Assembly (NCBI GenBank): GCA_039654915.1
Contig: CM077594.1
Location: forward strand, 90,720,893-90,784,892
Source: Aquilaria yunnanensis
Taxonomy: Eukaryota; Streptophyta; Magnoliopsida; Malvales; Thymelaeaceae
Reading direction: 5' to 3'
DNA: 64,000 nucleotides
The notes below the pieces were generated by a model. It did no database searches, was not told the origin of the DNA, and saw nothing but the letters and a program-made list of their open reading frames with translations. The position numbers were made by a program, and so were the translations under genes. Shown here piece by piece: positions 1-11,438 of this stretch. The first letter of the stretch is position 1; the number at the start of each line of letters is the position of its first letter.

Positions 1-93
1 ATGAACACGAACATGTTTACTAACAATGTATAGAATATGTTCATGAATGATTTAAATGAACGTAAACGAATATAAATAAACGATCATAAACGA

Positions 94-129
<36 letters not shown>

Positions 130-459
130 TACGACACATAATAAATTAATAAATAAATAAATATAAACAAACAATAATCAAACTATTCGTGAATATAAAT
201 GAATGAACATAGACTTATTTATGTTCATTTGTTTAAATAAACAAACAAAAAACTGTGTTCGTTTCTATTCATTTAGCTTAATAAACGAACTTGAATGAAC
301 TCTTAGTGTATAGTTCACCAAACCAGAGTTACTGCCTGTTCGGTTAAAGTTAATCCAACCATGTTAACGTATTATCTCTAAAGCCCATAAATCTATTCCA
401 TTTTTACCCTCATTTGTCTTTTCCCCCAAATTCCCAAAACGCAGCAGGTACTCATTGTC
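1..459. other. AT-rich intergenic DNA with a CA/TA microsatellite
   Basis: No gene is visible. The first 300 bases are made of short variants of words such as GTTCATGAA and AAACGAAC on both strands, a texture typical of decayed repeat DNA. A compound (CA)n(TA)n microsatellite lies at about 95-128. Confidence 0.5.
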
Positions 460-755
460 GATGTGCTTCGATTTTGCTCCGATCATTGCCAATGTGCTTC
501 GATTTGCGTCGATCATCGTTGACTTGCTTCGATTTTGCTTTGATCATCGCCGATGTGCTTCAATTTTGCTCTAATCATAACCGACGTGCTTTGATTTTGC
601 CCCGATCATCGCTGACTTGCTTCAATTTTACTCCGATCATTGCTGACTTGCTTTGATTTTGCTCCAATCATCACCAACTTGCTTCAGTTTTGCTCCTATC
701 ATCGCCGATCTCATAAGCGGATTTTGCTCTAATTATCGCTGATCTCATAAGCCGA
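460..755. repeat. 31-bp minisatellite, about nine units
   Basis: Tandem units begin at 460, 491, 521, 552, 583, 614, 645, 676 and 707, with a partial unit from 741. The consensus is close to GATGTGCTTCGATTTTGCTC followed by CGATCATCGCC. Most units are 31 bases; one is 30 and one 34. Because 31 is not a multiple of three, the open frame that crosses the array (414-656) changes frame with each unit and is not evidence of a gene. The array ends about 460 bases before the ECR1 start codon. Confidence 0.9.
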
Positions 756-1218
756 TTTATGGGCCAAGCGGAGCGAGATAGAGACAGAATGGGGCAAGAC
801 CAGAAACACTAGAAGAACAGTGGTGGAGGAAGACAGAATCGATTGTAATTTCATATAACTTTAGGGTTAAAAGCGTTATTGATATAAATCTAATCAATAA
901 TAACACGTTAATTCGGGGCCATTACTTGTAATTACTTTTAAAAAATTTCAGCCGAATGCACTCAGCAGCCCATTTTACCACTCCAAAAAACACGACCACG
1001 TACGGCTACGCCGGAGGAAGAGAGCGGAGTTCTGAAAACCATCTGATTCAAGCGTAAAAACCAAGCTATAACTGCCCGGACTCTGCCGCATCTGCATGTA
1101 AAAGTTAAAACCCAGTCCTCTTCTGCTCCTCTCTGCCTCACTGCCCCTTCTGGGTATCGTTTCTTCGACCTAAATCAGGAGGAACCCTACAAAAGGAGGC
1201 GAGAGGTATATTCCTCCA
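756..1218 (+). promoter_or_regulatory. Upstream region and probable promoter/5' UTR of ECR1
   Basis: This interval holds no gene. It contains a TGGGCC word at 760-765 and AGCCCA near 968; both resemble site II/TCP-type elements common in promoters of constitutively expressed plant genes. The stretch from about 1100 to 1210 is CT-rich, as plant 5' leaders often are. The promoter role is inferred from position and motifs only. Confidence 0.4.
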
Positions 1219-4200
1219 ATGGCTGACACCGCCAGCCAGCCCAGCCGATCGAGAGACCTCGACAAGCTCTTGCTCCGTCCAGGAAATCTCGTGGGGCCCA
1301 CTTTCGAGCCCGGCGCTGAGGTATTATATACACCCCTCTGCGTTTTGAATTCCATATAAACAGTTAGTGTGCAGCTTTTGCTTTAGTGCCTTCGTGAGTG
1401 TTCCGTAGTGTGATTCCTAAGTGGTTTGGTTGGATTTGTAGTTGAGAGATGATCTGCAAGAGTACGCAAGGATATTGGTGGTGGGTGCGGGAGGATTGGG
1501 GTGTGAATTGCTCAAAGACTTGGCTCTTTCGGGTTTCCGAAATCTTGAGGTCATCGACATGGACCGGATCGAGGTCTCTAATCTCAATCGCCAGTTCCTC
1601 TTCAGGTTTCTTCGTTCTCTGTTTCAGAAACTCGCTCTCTTTTCCTCTGTCGGTGTGGTGGCTTATGAGACTGATACTTTGCAAGTTCCCAAAACTTCTA
1701 TATTATCATGATTCGAGTTAAAACACTGAAACTTGTTGGATGAATTGGTCGACCAGTTATTCTACTACTTGCTAGTATGGATATGTTCTCGTTTGATTAT
1801 GGCAACTGCAGCTGCAAAAATGAAATCATCTCGCCCGGATAACATTATATGTTGTATTGGAAACTGGTCTTCGGTTTTTTGGGTGTAGGAGGCAGTTATG
1901 ATTTTTGTTCTGGTTCCTGTAGGCTTGAAGATGTTGGTAAGCCGAAGGCAGAGGTGGCAGCGAAACGTGTCATGGAAAGAATCAAAGGCGTGAACATTGT
2001 ACCCCATTTTTGCCGCATTGAGGATAAAGAAATTGAATTTTACAATGACTTCAATATAATTGTCCTTGGTCTTGATTCTGTAGAGGCTCGGAGCTACATC
2101 AATGCTGTTGCTTGTAGTTTCCTTGGTTCGTATTTCTATTCATGCATAATCTAGTCACTAGTTTTATCAGCTATGTTTCTGTATCTCTGTTATCCAAGTT
2201 CAGTTGTTTGGGCTTTCTCTTTGTGATGTTTTGTTTTGTCTTCAGATTCCATTTTTCCTTTTAATTCTATTCCTTAATTCAGCTACATAATGAATGGAAC
2301 TCAATTGAAGGGAATTAGTGATTAACCTATTAGCAGCATGAGGAATCTGTATGAAGATAGGTGTAATAGCATCTCTTTGAGCACATTTATGAACATGCTT
2401 GTTGCAGTTGGGCAAGTTATTTCCTTATATACAAGTCTTCGAATGAGATACATGTTTGATTATGATGGGGCAATTGTGTTGTGAATTTTTTGTTTCCCAT
2501 GTTTTGCTGAGGTGAGCAGTAACTAGTATGACTAAAATTTTAGTGCATCATATCAGTGAATTCTATGAGTTGTTTTTTTATTTTGCCTTACCATTCATTT
2601 GCCTAAGCATCTAGCTTTAGCTTTATTTGAGAAAATTAGTTTTATGCAGGCACAGAATGCAGAATAATTTTTAACCATACTGATTTATTTATTTATTTTA
2701 AGTTCTTATCTAGTATGTATTTTATATGTAGTCATTCTCACCCCATGCAGATATAAGCTGGAGATTCTTCTCTCAAGCTGACATTTATGTCTTGTCTGGG
2801 CTTATGCTTTGTATTTGGTTTTTCATTTTAGAGTATGGTTCTGATGACAACCCGAGAGAAGAAACAATCAAGCCTATGGTAGATGGTGGAACTGAAGGTT
2901 TCAAAGGCCATGCTAGGGTAATTATACCAGGGGTCACACCATGCTTTGAGTGTACAATCTGGCTTTTTCCTCCTCAGGTCAAGTTCCCTTTATGCACCCT
3001 GGCAGAAACACCAAGAACTGCAGCTCATTGTATTGAATATGCTCACTTAATCAAATGGGATGAGGTAGTATAATGTCAGCTATTCCCAGTATTATTTTTG
3101 GAGCATGTGAATCCTCAGTTAACTGCTGCCATCCTTGTAGGTCCATAGTGGGAAGGCTTTTGATCCAGATGACCCAAAACATATGAAATGGGTTTACGAT
3201 GAGGTAGATTATAGCACTAAATTAATTGATGTTATCCTAGGTTCTGCACTAATGCCTCTATATTTTTGTAGGCTGTCAAGAGAGCTGATCTTTTTGGCAT
3301 TCCCGGAGTTACATATACTTTTACCCAGGTATCTAGGAATTTACATTCTATTGAGCAATGTTTTACCCGAGTAATTCCTTCTGATCATGGCTTTTAATAT
3401 GATGAGAAAATATATTGCTACATGTTGAGGATTCACTGTCATCTAATTGGAATCTTTCAAACTTGTGCAATTTCTTTCAGTGCCCCTTTCAGTTTTCTAG
3501 GGTCTAATCTCAATGCTGAATCGGTGTTGGACTTATTAGACATGGTTTGTGGTTATGTTTTTCAACTATTAAGGCTTTTGGTGGTTAAGGGTCATAAAAA
3601 ATTATATAGTATCTGAGATACCATGGCTAAGGTTAAATGTTTTAGTGCAATCATTTAAGTACTGTTTTCCTCCATTGTTTATATTTCCCTATAATCTTGG
3701 AGGCCACGAGTATAAGTAAATGATATGCCTTTCCATGTCCAGGGTGTTGTGAAGAATATCATACCAGCTATTGCTTCTACGAATGCTATTATTTCAGCTG
3801 CCTGTGCGTTGGAAACTTTGAAGATTGCATCTGGATGCAGCAAAACCCTTTCAAATTATCTCACGTAGGTCCATGTCCAACTTCCTTATACGTTCTCTAT
3901 GATATTGTAGGTTTTCCCCTTTGGTGTAGTAAATACTTTTGAAAACATACTAAGATGGTCGTCAACTAAAGCTGCCTTCTCATTTCTTTGTTTGATTGGA
4001 CACTTATTATATGGAACCCTATTTTTTGTACAAATGAAAGTAAAGGATCTGTGTTTACGTAGCTTAATGGTCTAAATGGTTTTTACTTCTTTGGCTGAAA
4101 GGGTGGATGCTTAACCATTATGGAGGAACATACTTGAGAGAAATTTAACTGTGCAGTCTTGCTTACTTAGACATGGGTAGCCTGGAAATTGCTGAAAAAT

Positions 4201-4762
4201 GGGTTTTTCATCTTTTCCTACGTGCTACTTCTGTAGGTATAATGGTAGTGAAGGTCTCCACATTAAAGTGACGGAGTTTGTGAAGGATAGGGACTGTCTT
4301 GTTTGTGGCCCAGGTGTTCTTATTGAGGTGGATATTTCAGTTACCTTACAGAAGGTTAGCTTTGTCTTGACACAGGATTGGTGTTCAAAGTTATGCTTGA
4401 ATTTTTCCCCCCTTCTTTTTACTGTGCCAGTGTTCCATATTTATGATCTTTCTTAATTATCTTGTGTGGAGCAGTTCATTGATATGCTGGAGGAACACCC
4501 AAAGCTGCACTTATCAAAGGCAAGTATAACATATAGAGGGAAGAATTTATACATGCAGGCACCACCCGTTCTTGAAGAGATGACACGCTCAAACTTGGTT
4601 ATTCCACTCTATGAGCTCATGGGCAAAGTTCCAAAGGACAGTCTCCATGCAACTGGCATGATCAGCCATGAGAATAAGAAGACATCAGGTTTGAGAAAAT
4701 TAAGTGTTGTTTTCAAGGGGATTGATGGAGTGACAGAAATGGATATGGCTGGTGGTGCGTAA
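1219..4762 (+). CDS. ECR1: NEDD8-activating enzyme E1 catalytic subunit (UBA3/ECR1)
   Basis: ECR1 pairs with AXR1 to activate the ubiquitin-like protein RUB/NEDD8, first by adenylation and then as a thioester on the catalytic cysteine, before transfer to the E2 RCE1. The pathway modifies cullins and so controls auxin and other SCF-dependent signalling. Nine exons join in frame to 449 residues, close to the usual plant length: 1219-1320, 1442-1605, 1923-2125, 2832-3064, 3141-3203, 3272-3328, 3743-3864, 4237-4354, 4475-4762. Visible landmarks are the nucleotide-binding GAGGLGCE (about 49-56), the [16 protein letters not shown] segment, a CFEC zinc pair (194/197) with a later DCLVC pair, and the catalytic cysteine in [10 protein letters not shown] (C211). 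The C-terminal ubiquitin-fold domain is complete and ends in GGA. All introns appear to be GT-AG. The start ATG opens exon 1 and gives a normal N-terminus. I see no lesion. Identity is near certain; exon edges were inferred by hand. Confidence 0.95.
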
Positions 4763-5493
4763 ATCCAAGGTTTGAGATTTGTGTAACACCACGACATTTC
4801 CTCCCTTTCACCTCTTAAAGCAATTATATGTAGAAAATGGTGAAACTAGCTTTGAAATAGTAGTTCACTTCATGTAACATTTTTGCATTGATATGATGGC
4901 TCGAGATCAGCGGCGTAAATTTGCACGAATTGCTTCGGGAATCGACCTTTTAATAGTTTTTTACATCTTCAGACAACCAGCGGTAGTAGTTACATATGCC
5001 GGCATGCAGAGTCATTTTTTCTTTGGTTTTGTTCTTGCTTATTCGAGTTTTATTTGTTGTCGAAGTGTGACAAGTGAACAAGGTGAATTAGGGCTGTGTG
5101 TTCCTCTCTTCTGGTTTGATTTTGGAAGCAAGATACCACAATAAATCCTAACTCACCGCAATCTCTAGCGTAAAAGGAAGACGTTAGCTCGTGTAAGGTT
5201 GAAACGAATGATACAAAGCACGTTCAGTTTAGCAGGAAAACAAACTTGAAGGTTTAATCTTACCTATTCTTTGCCTTCTCTATTTTGAAAAATTGTACAC
5301 TTTATTCTCTATTTCTTTTGTAGTGTCTAATAATAATTTCTAAATTCATAATTTGAACTGTTTGATAATTATGTTACAGTAATTTTAAGATTTTTAATAA
5401 TTTTTTTATAGCTAATCAATTTTTAAAAGATACTGATATGCATTTATAGGTAGAAAAATATATTTACAGAAAGAACAAATTGATAATTTAAAA
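4763..5493. other. 3' flank of ECR1
   Basis: Probable 3' UTR followed by AT-rich spacer. Short open frames near 4893-5144 show no family resemblance. No gene is seen. Confidence 0.5.
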
Positions 5494-5785
5494 TACTACC
5501 TCCGTCCCATTTTAGTTGAAACATTTGTCTAGGCACAAATATTAAAGTGTATGTAATTTATGTTATTTTTTTATGTAATAAAAGTTTAAATAATGATTAA
5601 AAAAAAGATTTTTTTTTTGTTTCGTGCAGTGAGAGGTTGAGTGGAGATTAAAAAAAGAGTATTTATTGGGTTTCGTGTAAAATGATTATTTAATTGTTTA
5701 AACTTTTCCAAAAGAGAAAACGTTTCAATCTTTTGGGACTTCCCAAAAAGAAATACGTTTCAAGTAAATTGGGATGGACGAAGTA
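5494..5785. mobile_element. Stowaway-type MITE, copy A
   Basis: The element is about 292 bases long. Its ends are inverted copies of the plant Stowaway terminus: TACTACCTCCGTCCC on the left, and TACTTCGTCCATCCC when the right end is read on the other strand. Both are bounded by TA, as expected for Tc1/mariner-related MITEs. A second copy of the same family lies at 49787-50082 and shares long internal blocks, such as the GTTTAAATAATGATTAAAAA and AACTTTTCCAAAAGAG segments. No coding capacity. Confidence 0.88.
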
Positions 5786-6065
5786 TCTATTAATTATAAA
5801 AAAAATATTGAAAATATTGAAATTATTAAAAGATGACTTTTGTATAGTTTAAATACAGTTTCAAAAGTTATTATCGGACAATGTAAAAAATATAGAGATA
5901 AAGTGTAGGTTTTTAAAAAAAAATGGGGTAAATTGTAGATTATGGTATGCCTCAAGGGATAATTATAAGTTTTCCGGCATCGAATCAAGAAACAAATTGT
6001 CTGCATGAGTACACTTCATTCTCATTTCCAGCAGCAGAGTACTAAGTTGTCCATAAAACCATAGT

Positions 6066-8122
6066 CTTAAATAGAATTAATATCATTGGTCATCCCTACA
6101 CTATTCTCATTTTATTTAATCATCCCGGAACTATCAATTGTCCTCAAATTATTTAATTGTTGCACTTGTTATACCACCGTTATACAAACCGTTAAAAGTG
6201 AAGGAAATAAGGGGGGAAATGTATTGTCAGCCCTAAAACTCAGAAGACTTTTCTATATAAGTCCTAAAACTTTACGATTTTCTAATTCAGTCACAAAACT
6301 ATAAAAATATGTATAGTCTCTTTAATTTCTTTCTTGGTTTCATAGCATGAATTTCTTGACTTTGCTTTAATAAAATTTTTATAATTGAATTTCAATTAAG
6401 TATTTATTATAGTTTCTTTAATCTTTTTCTTATTTTTTTTCTTTGGCTTTGGTTTTTAAGTCTTTTTCTTTTGAAGGCTTTTTTTTTATTTTATTCTTCC
6501 TGTTTATCTTTCATTGCTGCCTTATCCGTACCACTCCTTTTTCTTTTATTTTTTTTGTTGATCCTTTATTTCCTTCAATTTTTCTATTGTTTTTCTTTGT
6601 TTCTTTTGTGAATATTTTTCTTTATTTCATCTTTCCTTTTTTATTTTCTAAAGGTTATTATTTCTTTTGCTTACATTTTTTTTTCTACAAATAACCTTCA
6701 CATTGGAACATGTTTTGTTGAGTCTTATTCATGTTCATTTAATTTTAGGACTTCAAATAATTTTGAAAAATCCTTACTCATTCCATCTTACTCTTTTGGA
6801 TTTATAGTATGATTCATAAAGGAACTTGAAACATTTATTATATGAAACAGTGGCAAAAGTGTAAACTATGGAGCGTTCAGAATGTGTACCCCCCAATTGA
6901 TAAAAGGATATGAGAAGAAAAGTGAATCTAGTATGACTTGTGTTTGAATAGGAGGAAATTGAAAAATAGCAAGAGTTGTTATCACTTTATTTTCATCATT
7001 TTCACATCCTTTTCACCCTTTATGGAAAAAGACTCATCTATATTCCCTCCCATTATTTTATTAATTCAAAACAGAGTGTTAATTTATCCAAATTATTAGT
7101 TGTACTATTTCCATCATTGACAGATATAAGGCATTACTCAAGTCCTTTATTATTATTATGTTTTTTTTTTGCCCTTTCATCTCATGACATAAGGGACAAT
7201 AGGAATATACTTACATTTTAGCCAATAGGATAGCAAACGACTATTCATTAGTATGATAAAAAGCACATGACCCATACTTATCGACACTAACAATTCAAGC
7301 AACAAGATTAATTAATGCCAAATTATACATTAAATTAAGATAGAAGAAAAAAGAAGTTAAATTTCCCAAGTTCCTTTATGAATCATACAATAAATTCAAA
7401 AGAGTAAGATGGAATGAGTAAGGATTTTTTTTTAAATTAGTCTAAATTTTGAAATTAATTGAACATGAATAAGACTCAATAAAACATTTTCTATTGTGAA
7501 GGTTACTTATAAAAAAAAAAAGAGAAATAAAAATAAATACTAACCTTTAAAAAATGAAAAAGGAAATATGAAATAAATAAAAACATTCACAAAAGGAATG
7601 TTGAAAAATAATTGGAAAATAGAAGGAAACAAAGAATCAATGAAAAAAAAATAAAAGAAAAAGGAATGGTAAGGGTAGCAATGAAAAATAAACAAAAATA
7701 ATAAAATAATAAAAAAGACCTAAAAACTGAAGCAAAAGAAAAAAAATTAAAGAAACTAGAATGAATAGATAATTAAAATTCAATTATAAAAATCTTATTA
7801 AAGCAAAGTCAAAAAATCCATGCTTAATTAAAAGAAACTAAGAGAAAAATTAAAAAGAGTATACACATTTTCATAGTTTTATGGCTGAACAAGAAAATGA
7901 AATGTCTTAGAACTCATATAGAAAAGTTTTCTAAATTTTAGGCTGACTGCGCATTTTTCCCACAATTTCCATCACTTTTTGACGGTTAGTATAACAGTAA
8001 GATGATGAGTACAAAAATTAAATAATTGGAGAATGATTGATGAAACAATTGATTGTTCTAGGACAATTAAGCAAAATCAAAATAGTTTAAGGACAACTAG
8101 TGATACTAACCCTTTTAAATAT
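6066..8122. mobile_element. Foldback element with ~750-780 bp inverted arms
   Basis: The sequence from about 6075 to 6855 returns in reverse complement from about 8113 back to 7360. The arms can be followed almost without a break: matching blocks include GACTTTGCTTTAATAA, TTGAGTCTTATTCATGTTCA and CTTACTCATTCCATCTTACT. About 500 unpaired bases lie between the arms. The word TTAAATA flanks both ends (6067-6073 and 8115-8121), consistent with a target-site duplication, perhaps 9 bp with mismatches. No transposase is encoded; the open frames inside are low-complexity. Long arms and this duplication size fit a foldback or Mutator-related non-autonomous element, but the superfamily is not certain. 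Confidence 0.82.
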
Positions 8123-8200
8123 CATACAAAACTAGTCCGTACAGATAGTACATACTACTACAGGTGCAGAAACAATATGCGATAGGACAGCCAAGAGTTT

Positions 8201-8395
8201 GAGACAAAAGGTTGTTGTTTGTTTCAGGGTGTACCCACTAGTTTGTGCACCATATGGACCATACCATCTTGGTATTTATATATATATATATATATATTGA
8301 AACAAAAGGTTGTTGTTTGTTTCAGGGTGTACCCACTAGCTCGTGCACCATATGGACCATACCATCTTGGTATTGATACACACACACACACACAT
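8201..8395. repeat. 98-bp tandem duplication ending in two different microsatellites
   Basis: Two near-identical units start at 8201 and 8299. Each contains CAGGGTGTACCCACTAG and CACCATATGGACCATACCAT. The first copy runs into (TA)n and the second into (CA)n, at the same relative position. Confidence 0.85.
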
Positions 8396-8426
8396 CTTAG
8401 TTTTTTATATTTTTTAGGTGAATTAT

Positions 8427-9526
8427 ATTATAAATAAGGTAAAATTCACTATAGGTACCCTAACTCATCTCATTCTTTAAAGAACGAACCAATTTAAAGA
8501 ACCAAATTTCCTTTTCCTACAAAAGTTCAATCTTAAATCCGAGAAACATACTACAACAACTACAACATTTAGTTCAACAAAAGAAGTTTGAACACTAATC
8601 GAACATCTAGAAATAGGAGGAATGAGATTAAGGAGAAACATAATGAGAAGAACATGATTGATCGTTAAGTCGATGGTTATGGTTGTGCCTAACATTGATT
8701 TTTTGAAGGCCAATTGACAACGATAAAAGTGTGAGGAGCCGTTCTACCGATTGCCAAAGCTTTCTGACCAACAAACGAATAAGTGACCATGACTGCCTCT
8801 AATCGTCGATTGAGAAACCTATCCTTATTGACACATTGATTCCTGAAGTTGATCAAATCAATGATAAATGCTGTCTGCGTTACTGCAGTGGACCTTATAA
8901 TTGCAACCTTTTAAAATACCACCGTTAACTTTGTGTCTCTAGCATATCCATTGAGCAAGATGCTCATGGGCAAAGACTACTTTAGTCATGATCATTTTGA
9001 TGCACTAAGGCTCTGACACAATTGCCTAATAATATAATTGAGGGCTTTTGTGGTTAATAAGGATGGGGTAAGGTTGATGATCGAACTTCCAATTGGGATA
9101 TAAATGGAACTAGCATGTGGATCCTTAGCCTTCCCCTTTTCATTTTAGCATCACTGGCAGGTTGGGTAGGGTAGACGACACTAGAGGCCACAATTGGGCT
9201 AGCAGCTGGAGATGGTGGTAGCTTTCAAGGTGGCAGTGGATTAGGTGAGAGGTTAAGGTTTTTGAGGAACTGGATTGGGTGAGGGAAAGTAGAATTGATT
9301 TTAGTGGAAATTTAGGGAGTTAAAATTAGTAATTAAAAAAATTTGAGGACCAAAGTTGTTATTTTAATTTTATTTAGTGTTATTTAATATTATGTCAGCA
9401 TTTTTCATCCAAGTTAGCGGTGAAATTGATGAAAAGTCCTTAATTAAAAAGTGTTATATTAATTTATGTGATTCGATAGGACAAAAATAAGTTAGGGTAC
9501 ATTGGTGGACTTTATCCATTATAAGT
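8427..9526. mobile_element. Mutator-like element, same family as the Pack-MULE at 11.4 kb
   Basis: The element (8436-9517) is flanked by ATTATAAAT and ATTATAAGT, a 9-bp duplication with one mismatch. The right arm, read in reverse, follows the same order of words as the Pack-MULE arm: a GTAAAATTCACC-like tip, TACCCTAACTTATTTTTGTC, TTAAATAACACTAAATAAA and AACAACTTTGGTCCTCAAA. The left arm matches only over the outer 35 bases or so, so it is diverged or replaced. The interior holds a minus-strand open stretch of about 75 codons ending at 8689, whose source I do not recognise. Confidence 0.7.
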
Positions 9527-9610
9527 ATTTGTCGTTGATTAATTTTATAACAAAGATTTATTGATATTTGAAAGAAAACTTATACTTTAATGTTTTTGTA
9601 TCTTAATAAG

Positions 9611-10514
9611 TACTCCACCCGTCTCATATTCTTTGCACCACTTTCATTTTTGGGACATATCAAATTCTTTGCATAATTTCCTTTTTTAGTAAGTTTTACT
9701 AGATAAGTTTACAATTATACCTCATTCCCTATCTATTCTACTAGATCTACTCTCGTTTGTTTTGTTTTTGTTCTGTTTTCTCCGATCCCCTTGTTGGCCA
9801 TCGTCGACATAGTCACGACTGGCAATCGGGGTAGTGAGTGATGGCCAGTCGAGGCAGCAGGCGATCGACAATTGAGGTGGCGACCGACGGGGAGAGGAGG
9901 TTAAGGCAACGAGCGATGGGGTGAAGAGGTCATGTGATAGGGCAAGAAGATTAGGACGAAGATCTTAGATGGCGGGAGATCAGACGCAAGAGGTGGGAGG
10001 TGATGAGGTGATGAGGTGATGAGGATAGGAGATCAAAAGAGGCCGAATCGCGGTTGGGGATGAGGTTGAGATATTCATCAGTGTTCAAGATTTGGGGATT
10101 TTTTATATATTAGAATATGTATCAAGGTTTGGGCTATGGCTGAGGCCGAGCTTTTCCGACCGTCGTTCAATCATGTCGGAAAGTTGGTGGCTAGATTGCA
10201 GCAATTGATGGAGGTGAAACAATAAGGCAAATCGACGATGTGAATTGAGGCCGAATGGGGAGAGGCTGATACAAATCGGCACTAAAATGGGCGAGAACGT
10301 ATGATGGGAGGTGCAGACAGGGGCCGAAGGATCGAGGTTGACAATAGAGGGAACAGTTGTGTGAGTACACAATGAGTAATGGTAAGAACCGAACAGAAAA
10401 AGAGGGAATACAGAAATAGAATGGGCAAACTTGAAAAAAAATGGGGAAAACAGTAAGACGCCTTAGCCTGTGTGCAAACCCAACTGGTGCATAGAAACTA
10501 GGATGGAAAGAGCA
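9611..10514. mobile_element. Possible Stowaway-like element with a GC-richer interior
   Basis: The left end, TACTCCACCCGTCTCATATT, resembles a Stowaway terminus. The right end read in reverse (through CATCCTAGTTTCTATGCACC) matches about 22 of 32 positions. The 900-base spacing is long for a MITE. The interior (about 9780-10440) is purine-rich and clearly richer in G than its surroundings. It holds an 89-codon minus-strand open frame (10103-10372) that I do not recognise. Confidence 0.4.
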
Positions 10515-11438
10515 TGATTTTATAATAAATGTAGAATATTTATATGAAAAAAACTCTTAATTAATTCACATACATATAACCTACACTTCACAATTCACAT
10601 TCTTACAAACTTAAATTTTGGTATGTTTTATGTATTAATATAATATACACATTTGACTTTTATATATGTATATATGTGTAAATTATTCAAAATTGGTACA
10701 TATGATATGGTACTTTATTGTACCGTAAGAAAGATACACCATTAGGTATGAGATTTAAAACATTACTTAAAACTTAAAATATTTATAACACATGTAAATT
10801 GGCATGGGCACATACATAACTGTACCTTGTTTCGAACATTTTTCCAATTACAGACAAAAAATATATATACTACTTCCCTCTCAAGTCTTAATTTCTATTG
10901 TACTTTATGTTTGCACATAGTTTTAGTCAAATACTTAACACTTTTTTAAATTTTACCTTCACAAAAATATTGGATCATAATTATATGACAGACAATCATT
11001 ATATTTTGAAATTATAAACAGATCTGAGTTATTTATCAAAATAGGGCCCACCTGAGACTTGGAGGGCCTATTTGGATTGATTGTATAAGATGTGTATCAT
11101 TGCAAAAAATATTGACAAATTATCGTATAGCAATTATCCAAAAATATTTATTATATGCCTAACATGGATATTTTTATAATAAAATAGGAAATTTAATAGC
11201 AAATGATTACTTCTTTAGGAAAATGAGCCTTCATTCATTTGGGATATTCCTAGCAGAAAGTGGTTCATACAAAGTGCGAAGAAATAAGTACAATGATGAA
11301 GTTGTAACTACTCAGCAGAGACAATTACACTTACTGTTTTAGTGAAGATTACATTTAGTATTTACCTCCCAACTTTCGAAATCTACATTATTCCTTGTTT
11401 TTCTAATACAAGTAGAGAGAGAAAACCCGGTAATCTTA
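10515..11438. other. AT-rich intergenic DNA
   Basis: No gene is seen. A Stowaway-like start (TACTACTTCCCTCTC, about 10869) has only a poor partner near 11060, so it is not called as an element. Confidence 0.45.

Noticed and set aside
414..656. 80-codon open frame with repeated Cys/Asp/Phe words
   Set aside because: It is produced by the 31-bp minisatellite, which changes frame with each unit; no start context or homology.
6443..6694. 83-codon Phe-rich open frame
   Set aside because: T-rich low-complexity sequence inside one arm of the foldback element; not a real membrane protein.
10103..10372. 89-codon minus-strand open frame
   Set aside because: Located in a purine-rich repeat-like interior with no recognisable domain; too little support for a gene call.
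10869..11070. Possible Stowaway MITE
   Set aside because: Left end fits, but the right end matches poorly and lacks a convincing TA border.
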